A program made the translations under genes and the position numbers. This document shows positions 57,801 through 64,000 of a stretch of 64,000 nt of DNA, in pieces. The notes beneath the pieces are model-generated. The model made no database searches. It was given only the letters and a program-made list of their open reading frames with translations, and was not told the DNA's origin. Source of the stretch: Phalacrocorax aristotelis (lineage: Eukaryota > Chordata > Aves > Suliformes > Phalacrocoracidae); NCBI RefSeq assembly GCF_949628215.1, contig NC_134276.1, positions 132,742,125 through 132,806,124 of the forward strand, written 5' to 3'. Numbering within the stretch: the first letter of the stretch is position 1; every line of letters begins with the position of its first letter.

Positions 57801-60762
57801 GATTCCAGTTTTGTCACCTGTGAAGAGTTGCTCCATACTACAGCCTGGGAAGGAGAGAGCTTATCTGCATCCTTTAACAGAAGAGGAAGTGGAGCCTGTG
57901 ATCTCCTGGCTGCCTGTGCAGGACAGTCCACCTTTGGCAAGGAGAATTACTTGAAGCTGGGGAGGAGGAGGAGTGGGATCCATTTTGGATCCCATGTGGG
58001 GATGCCTGTTGTATGTGCATTGCTCAAAGGAGACTGTACCAGGGCTTATATGAGAATATGGAGGGGTTTGGGCAGTAAGCCAAACCAGGCTGGGCTGTAT
58101 GAAATGCAGACAGAAAATAGCAATTTGCAGTGCCTCGTAACTCAAACCTGTAAGGGGCTTCACAGGGCCAGGAAAAGGTTATCCTTTCGACAGCAGCCCT
58201 GCCAAATGTCTCGTTTCCTTTCCAAAACCACAGAGCCCTGAGAACTCTTCAGAGGCATTTACAGGGGTCTTCAGTGATGGGAAGGGTTAGGTTAACTTTG
58301 TTAATTGTTAAGGCTCACATTGCAAGCCTTTATTTCATAGAGGTTAAAATTAGAAGGTGGTGTTGTGATCCTCATATCTGGCCTCTGACATTACAGTTGC
58401 TATACTGAGCCTAATAATGTGTACGTCAATTCTGTTACATATTTTAGAAAGGTCTTTGCTCTCTAAGTGATAGAAACTTCTGCCCCAGTGATCAATTATG
58501 TCTACTGAAACATACCTATTTGTTTCTGGCTTTGTTTGGTACTGCATATTCAGTGGCTGACATAAGCACTGTGTTGGTATTTCTTTTAAAAAGGGAAGTT
58601 TCAGTATGTGGTTGGCTGCATGTTATTTCTCTGACTGACTTCTCTGGAAAGAAGACCATAATTGTCATTACAGGGTTACTGGAAAGCTGAAGTGAGACCT
58701 GTGTGCTTCATTATGATGTTCGGTTCTTTGGTGTGGGAGGTGTGGTGTGGGTGGCACCCCTGTTGAATGTAAAGTGCAGTGACCTATTGGTAATGTGCTG
58801 ATGTTGCTTCTGTGTGTTCAGAGCTGACCTAATACTTGAAGGTTGCCAGCATGGCATGTATTGAATTTGAGTTAAATTAGGATTGCCTTACTTACAGTGT
58901 TTGTTTCATGTAAGAAATGTTAATTCTAGATGCTTTTCTAGAATAGCATCAGTGTAACTGACTGAATTAGCAACCAAAGGCCAAAGTATGACAGAAACGT
59001 AAGGCTGTAAAGCATGTCAGCTGGCAGGGATTAGGAGAGTGCTTTGCCTCCATTAGGTCAGTTATAAACCAGAGTGAGCTTTTTTTCCTGTTAAAGAAGA
59101 GGTCTCAGTTAATGAATTGTTGTGTGTGGGAATTAATGCTGGATGTGTCCCCTGTGGCTTTCATGATGAGGGTCGAATAAAATATTAATGAAATTAAAAC
59201 AAACAGTCCCCTGCTTTTCCCAAGTACCTTCCGGATGGGTTTCTCTAAGCATTCGTCAGGGAAGATGTGGAGCCCCACAAGAGACAGGCAAGTGTCATTA
59301 CTCCCTTTTCACAGGTAGGGAGATGGACGCGGTGGAAAGCAGTGACCCAGGACCGCATACACACAGTTCAGCAGCAGGGCTGCACAGGAGGGCCAGGAGT
59401 TCCCCTGTCTGGTGCCTTTGCTCTGACCCCTTATGTCAGCTCCCTTCTCAGAGAAATGAAAGTGCATCCAGACTGCTCCTGCACTGGCTGGCTGGAAGCT
59501 GATCTTTCCAGGTCTGGGATGGCCTTTAGGAGCCCCAGATCTCAAGTCCTCTTATTCACAAAACTTCCCCATGCTTCCAGATCACAGAATATAATGCAGG
59601 AGATGTGGATATTTTCTCCTGATGTCTGATCCTGAGGACAGATTTCCTTGTCTTGCAGATTGTCCATTCCAGGGACCGAGTATAGGAGCTCAAATGACAG
59701 GCTGGGAAGGACAGTCTCTTTTTGGTTACACCTGCTCAGTACAGTGCAGTGCAGAAGATCTTGAGCTGGATGGAGCCAAGCAAAGTAGCTTCAGTCCAGT
59801 TCCCAGTCTAACAGTCATGATGCTTTCATACCCTAAATTAGGAACTGTGTGGTGTAACAGGGTGTTAAATATCTCTGGTGCTTTTGGACGTAGCACAAAG
59901 CTGTAAATTTATTCAGAGGGAGCTCAGAAATCTTCCCGCTGCTGCAAAGTGTAAGGAAGTACTCTGCATCTCTGGGCATGACTCTTATGTGGAACAGTGA
60001 GAAGCAGTCTAGCGTATGCAGAAGATGGAGACCTAGGCAGGCACTCCAAGCTAAACAGAGTTGATTCTGTTTGTGTCATGCAAAAACAAAGCTAAATGCA
60101 TTTTCTTGAACCTATTTGTGTATCTTGGACACCAAACAACATAAGCAAGACTTGTCACATTTTCTGCATTTTGTGCTGGTGCGTGTATTCATGTGCGTAT
60201 GCTCTGGAGAGGGCAGGGCTGTATAATACCCCTTTAGCAGAGGCCACTGGGGGCTCATTATGCAGAGCTAGCTAATGACAGCACATGGCCAGTTAAGGAT
60301 AGTGTAACTTCGCTGCACTGACAAGAAGTGCAAAGAGGAACTTATGAAGTCAGAAAAATTGTCATTAGGAACACTTTAAAGCACTTTCCCATTATTTTTT
60401 TTCCCCGCTCTCTCTCTCTGAAGATCAAATAAACAAGGAAATGGAAATACTAAAATGATTTCAGAATACAATCAACATACTGATAACCATTCCTCCCTAT
60501 TTCCTCCAAAAAACTGGAGGACTGCCTGCCTCGCATTATGTGGGTATCACTCCTGGAAATTGGAAATCAGATGTGACAGTGGCCAAATCTTTTCCCCTTT
60601 TGATGGGGAAGTTTATTGCATTTGTGGTAAAGAGTCTTGCATCTGTGAATAATAATTAAGGAAAAAGTAATAATTTTGTCATATTTCTGTAGCAGACCAC
60701 AAAAAGATGTCCCGCAGTCCACTTACTCTTTCTCCCCTCTCATCTCCTTGTCTGCCTTTCAG

Positions 60763-60918
60763 GATTCACTGGGATCTTATCACATTGCTGGTGTCCAGAA
60801 GAACTGTTCTTGCCCATCTCCACCTCCCCGGGAACAGCCGAAGGGGGGTGCAGAGTGATAAAAATTTATGTTTTCATCAAACCGGACCAAGGAGAATGGG
60901 GGTCCCACACCCAAAAGA
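60763..60918 (+). other. ATN1: ATN1 exon 2, 5' UTR part
   Basis: The exon begins after the acceptor CTGCCTTTCAG (60752-60762) and runs to the presumed ATG at 60919. An in-frame ATG at 60868, immediately preceded by tandem stop codons, opens a 17-codon frame joining directly to the annotated start. So the last 51 nt could be coding. Confidence 0.6.
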
Positions 60919-61763
<845 letters not shown>

Positions 61764-62131
61764 GTGAGATATCCCTGCTGTGATTGCTGGCATGTCCTGG
61801 GTCCAGAGCAAAGGAGTCTCCTATTCCCTACCTGTTCTGCTCACACCTGGCGAGCTTGAGGTTCCTGCTGCTCAGGAGCCCTGGTGCCTTGGGTTTCATA
61901 CGCAGCTCTTCCAACCTAAATGGCATCTGCCTGGCTACAAAAACACCACCAGGAGTGACGACTGAGCAGATGGAGGCTCTCTGTCTCTTTTGCCTTGTCT
62001 GCAGGCAACTGCTGCACTCTGAGCTGGGCCCGTGCCCTGCCTTTCCTGGCTCAGTGGCAAGAGCCTGGTGTCTTGTGCAGATGCTGGTTAGGTTAGACTC
62101 AGCCTCCTTTGCTCCCCCAGAGCAGTGTGAA

Positions 62132-63322
62132 ACAGAATCACAGAATCACAGAATGGTAGGGGTTGGAAGGGACCTCTGGAGATCATCTTGTTCAACCCCA
62201 CTCCTTGAAGCAGGTACACCTAGAGCAGGGTGCCCAGGACTGCATCCAGGCAGGTTTTGAATGTCTCCAGGGAAGGAGACTCCACAACCTCCCTGGGCAG
62301 CCTGTTCCACTGCTCTGTCACTCTCACAGTAAAGAAGTTTTTTCTCATATTGAGGTGGAACTTCCTGTGTTCCAGCTTGTGCCCATTGCCCCTTGTCCTG
62401 TCATTGGGCACCACTGAAAAGAGCCTAGTCCCATCATCCTGACACCCACCCTTTAGATATTTATAGGTATTGATGAAATCCCCCCTCAGTCTTCCCTTCT
62501 CCAGGCTAAACAAACCCAGGCCTCTCAGCCTTTCCTCATAAGACAGATGCTCCAGTCCCCTGATCATCTTTTTGTAGCTCTCTGCTGGACCCTCTCCAGT
62601 AGTTCCCTGTTTCTTGACCTGTGGAGCCCAAAACTGGATGCAGTACTCCAAATGTGGCCTCACTAGGGCAGAGTGGAGGGAGAGGATAAACCTCCCTCAA
62701 CCTGCTGGCCACATTCCTTTTAATGCACCCCGGGATACCATCGTCCTTCTTGACCACAAGAGCACATTGCTGGCTCAGGGTCAGCTTGCTGTACACCAGC
62801 ACTCCCAGGTCCTTCTCAACAGAGCTGCTTTCCAGTAGTTCAGTCCCCAACCTGTACTGGTGCATGGGGTTGTTCCTCCCCAGGTGCACGACCTTGCACT
62901 TACTCTTGTTAAATTTCATGAGGTTCCCCTTGGCCCAGCTCTCCAGCCTGTCCAGGTCTCACTGAATGGCAGCACAGCCTTCTGGTGTATCAGCCACTCC
63001 TCCCAGCTTGGTATCATCAGCAAACTTGTTGAGGGTATGCTCTGTCCCTTCGTCCAGGTCATTGATGAGTATGTTGAACAGGACTGGATGCAGTACAGAC
63101 TCCTGGGGTCTGTACACTAGTTACAGAGCTAGTTACAAGCCTCCAACCAGACTCAGCCCCATTGATCATGACCCTCTTATTTCTGTTGTTGAGCCAGTTC
63201 TCAATCCACCTCACTGTCCACTCATCGAACCCACACTTCCTAAACTTACCTGTGAGGATGCTATGGGAGACAGTGTCGAATGCCTTAGTGAAGTCCAGAT
63301 AGAGAGCATCGGACCTCAAAAT
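62132..63322 (-). mobile_element. CR1 LINE, 5'-truncated, in ATN1 intron 4
   Basis: Reverse orientation. The left end has three tandem 8-bp units (CAGAATCA, CAGAATCA, CAGAATGG), the diagnostic CR1 3' tail. Readable on - are RT pieces: SHSILTGKF and YLDFTKAFDTV (63059-63319), KCKVVHLGRNNP (62536-62919), and [14 protein letters not shown] with [22 protein letters not shown] (62220-62663). Several frames are needed, so it is broken. It is truncated inside the RT domain at about 63322. Confidence 0.95.
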
Positions 63323-64000
63323 GGAGGTACTTAAGTCATGGTGGGGTCTGGGTGATGGTTGTGCAAAACCTGCTCACGCATGCACTCTGCATAGTTGCGG
63401 CAGGGCTTTCTGAAATGCCAACAGCACCAGGCTGGATCAGTGGTCAGATGGTTGGAGGAGGGCTCAGCTTTTGTGTTTCTCAGTTCCCTGTTAGCCTGTT
63501 CAGGGAACCAACCTTAAAGGTCTGTAAACGTGGAGTTATTTGCTCATGTTACGAGGTCATTGTAATTAAACCACTGTGGTTACATCTATGTAATTTCTCC
63601 ATGTGGATACTCCGTTCAGCTCAAGAGTGATCTTTTTTCCATTTAGCATCTCTTGTAAGCCCTGAGGCTGAAGTGGCCATTGTTAATTGTTCAATTTTTC
63701 ATGCTAACTGTCGAATCACTGATGCTTCATTACCTGAGGCGAGAGGTGGTGGGGAGGATCAGGGATTGGGAAGCGCAGGGGGGACACCAGGAGGTAAGGA
63801 GTGGGGCAGCCAGAGGAGGAGACGCTTGGGCAGGGGGCTAGAGGGGAGCGGGTTTCCTCATCGAGGGAGAGCCCTGCAGCGACAAGAAGAGGGATTCTGG
63901 GTCTGGGGGCTGTGCTGGGCTGTGCTGGGCGCACTGTGGTGCACGCTGCTCCATGCCACCTGGTGGTAGCATTGAATCATGCCCTGGCCAACAGCCCATC
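63323..64000 (+). other. ATN1: ATN1 intron 4, continuing beyond the window
   Basis: No ATN1 exon is seen after 61763. This stretch has no recognised coding or repeat content apart from a G/A-rich segment near 63740-63870. The next expected exon carries the serine/proline-rich part of atrophin-1. Confidence 0.55.

Larger units (their letters stand above)
43909..60762 (+). other. ATN1: ATN1 intron 1 (about 16.9 kb)
   Basis: Runs from the proposed exon 1 donor to the acceptor of exon 2 (CTGCCTTTCAG ending 60762). The first kilobase is still CpG island and holds a full CRE palindrome TGACGTCA (44438-44445). The rest is AT-richer, with several CR1 copies listed separately and an AT-rich microsatellite. 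No coding exon was recognised; short open frames have no family resemblance except those inside CR1. Confidence 0.55.

Noticed and set aside
62220-63319. - strand reverse-transcriptase frames considered as a host gene
   Set aside because: They are pieces of a truncated CR1 LINE with its 3' tail at 62132.

Overview
The window is nuclear DNA of an amniote, almost certainly a bird. Coding exons are short with GT-AG introns, promoters sit in CpG-rich islands, and the recognisable interspersed repeats are CR1 LINEs, some with the octamer-type 3' tail typical of avian CR1. All five protein genes lie on the + strand in the order USP5 (5' end missing), TPI1, LRRC23, ENO2, ATN1 (3' end missing). This is the order I know from human 12p13.31. 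One human neighbour, SPSB2, which lies between TPI1 and LRRC23 on the opposite strand in human, was not found.

Layout. 1-1840 is USP5 intron. 1841-11432 holds 17 USP5 coding exons (ubiquitin carboxyl-terminal hydrolase 5, about 755 residues to the stop). 12028-12272 is the TPI1 promoter, with an 18-bp minisatellite. 12273-14672 is TPI1, complete in 7 exons and 248 residues. 15110-19360 is intergenic with no recognised gene. 19622-25594 is LRRC23, complete in 7 coding exons and 337 residues. About 25960-26260 is the likely ENO2 promoter and non-coding exon 1. 29350-34968 is ENO2, complete in 11 coding exons and 434 residues. About 37090-37640 is an orphan CpG island. 42280-44900 is the ATN1 CpG island, with a likely non-coding exon 1 ending at 43908. 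43909-60762 is the very long ATN1 intron 1, with layered CR1 copies and AT-rich sequence. 60763-61763 holds ATN1 exons 2-4, the first 93 residues. 62132-63322 is a CR1 copy in ATN1 intron 4.

The genes do not form one pathway. TPI1 and ENO2 are glycolytic enzymes (ENO2 is the neuronal enolase), USP5 recycles unanchored polyubiquitin, LRRC23 is an axonemal radial-spoke protein and ATN1 is a transcriptional corepressor. Four of the five sit close together, with poly(A) signals a few hundred bases from the next promoter; ATN1 is the exception.

The exon models join in frame and the resulting lengths match the families (TPI 248, enolase 434, LRRC23 about 340), so the coding annotation is firm. Promoter, UTR-exon and transcription-factor calls are motif-based inferences. 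I found no undescribed biological system. The most useful leads are the orphan CpG island at 37.1-37.65 kb, the missing SPSB2, a conserved 69-nt alternative donor in USP5, and X-box-like motifs ahead of the ciliary gene LRRC23.
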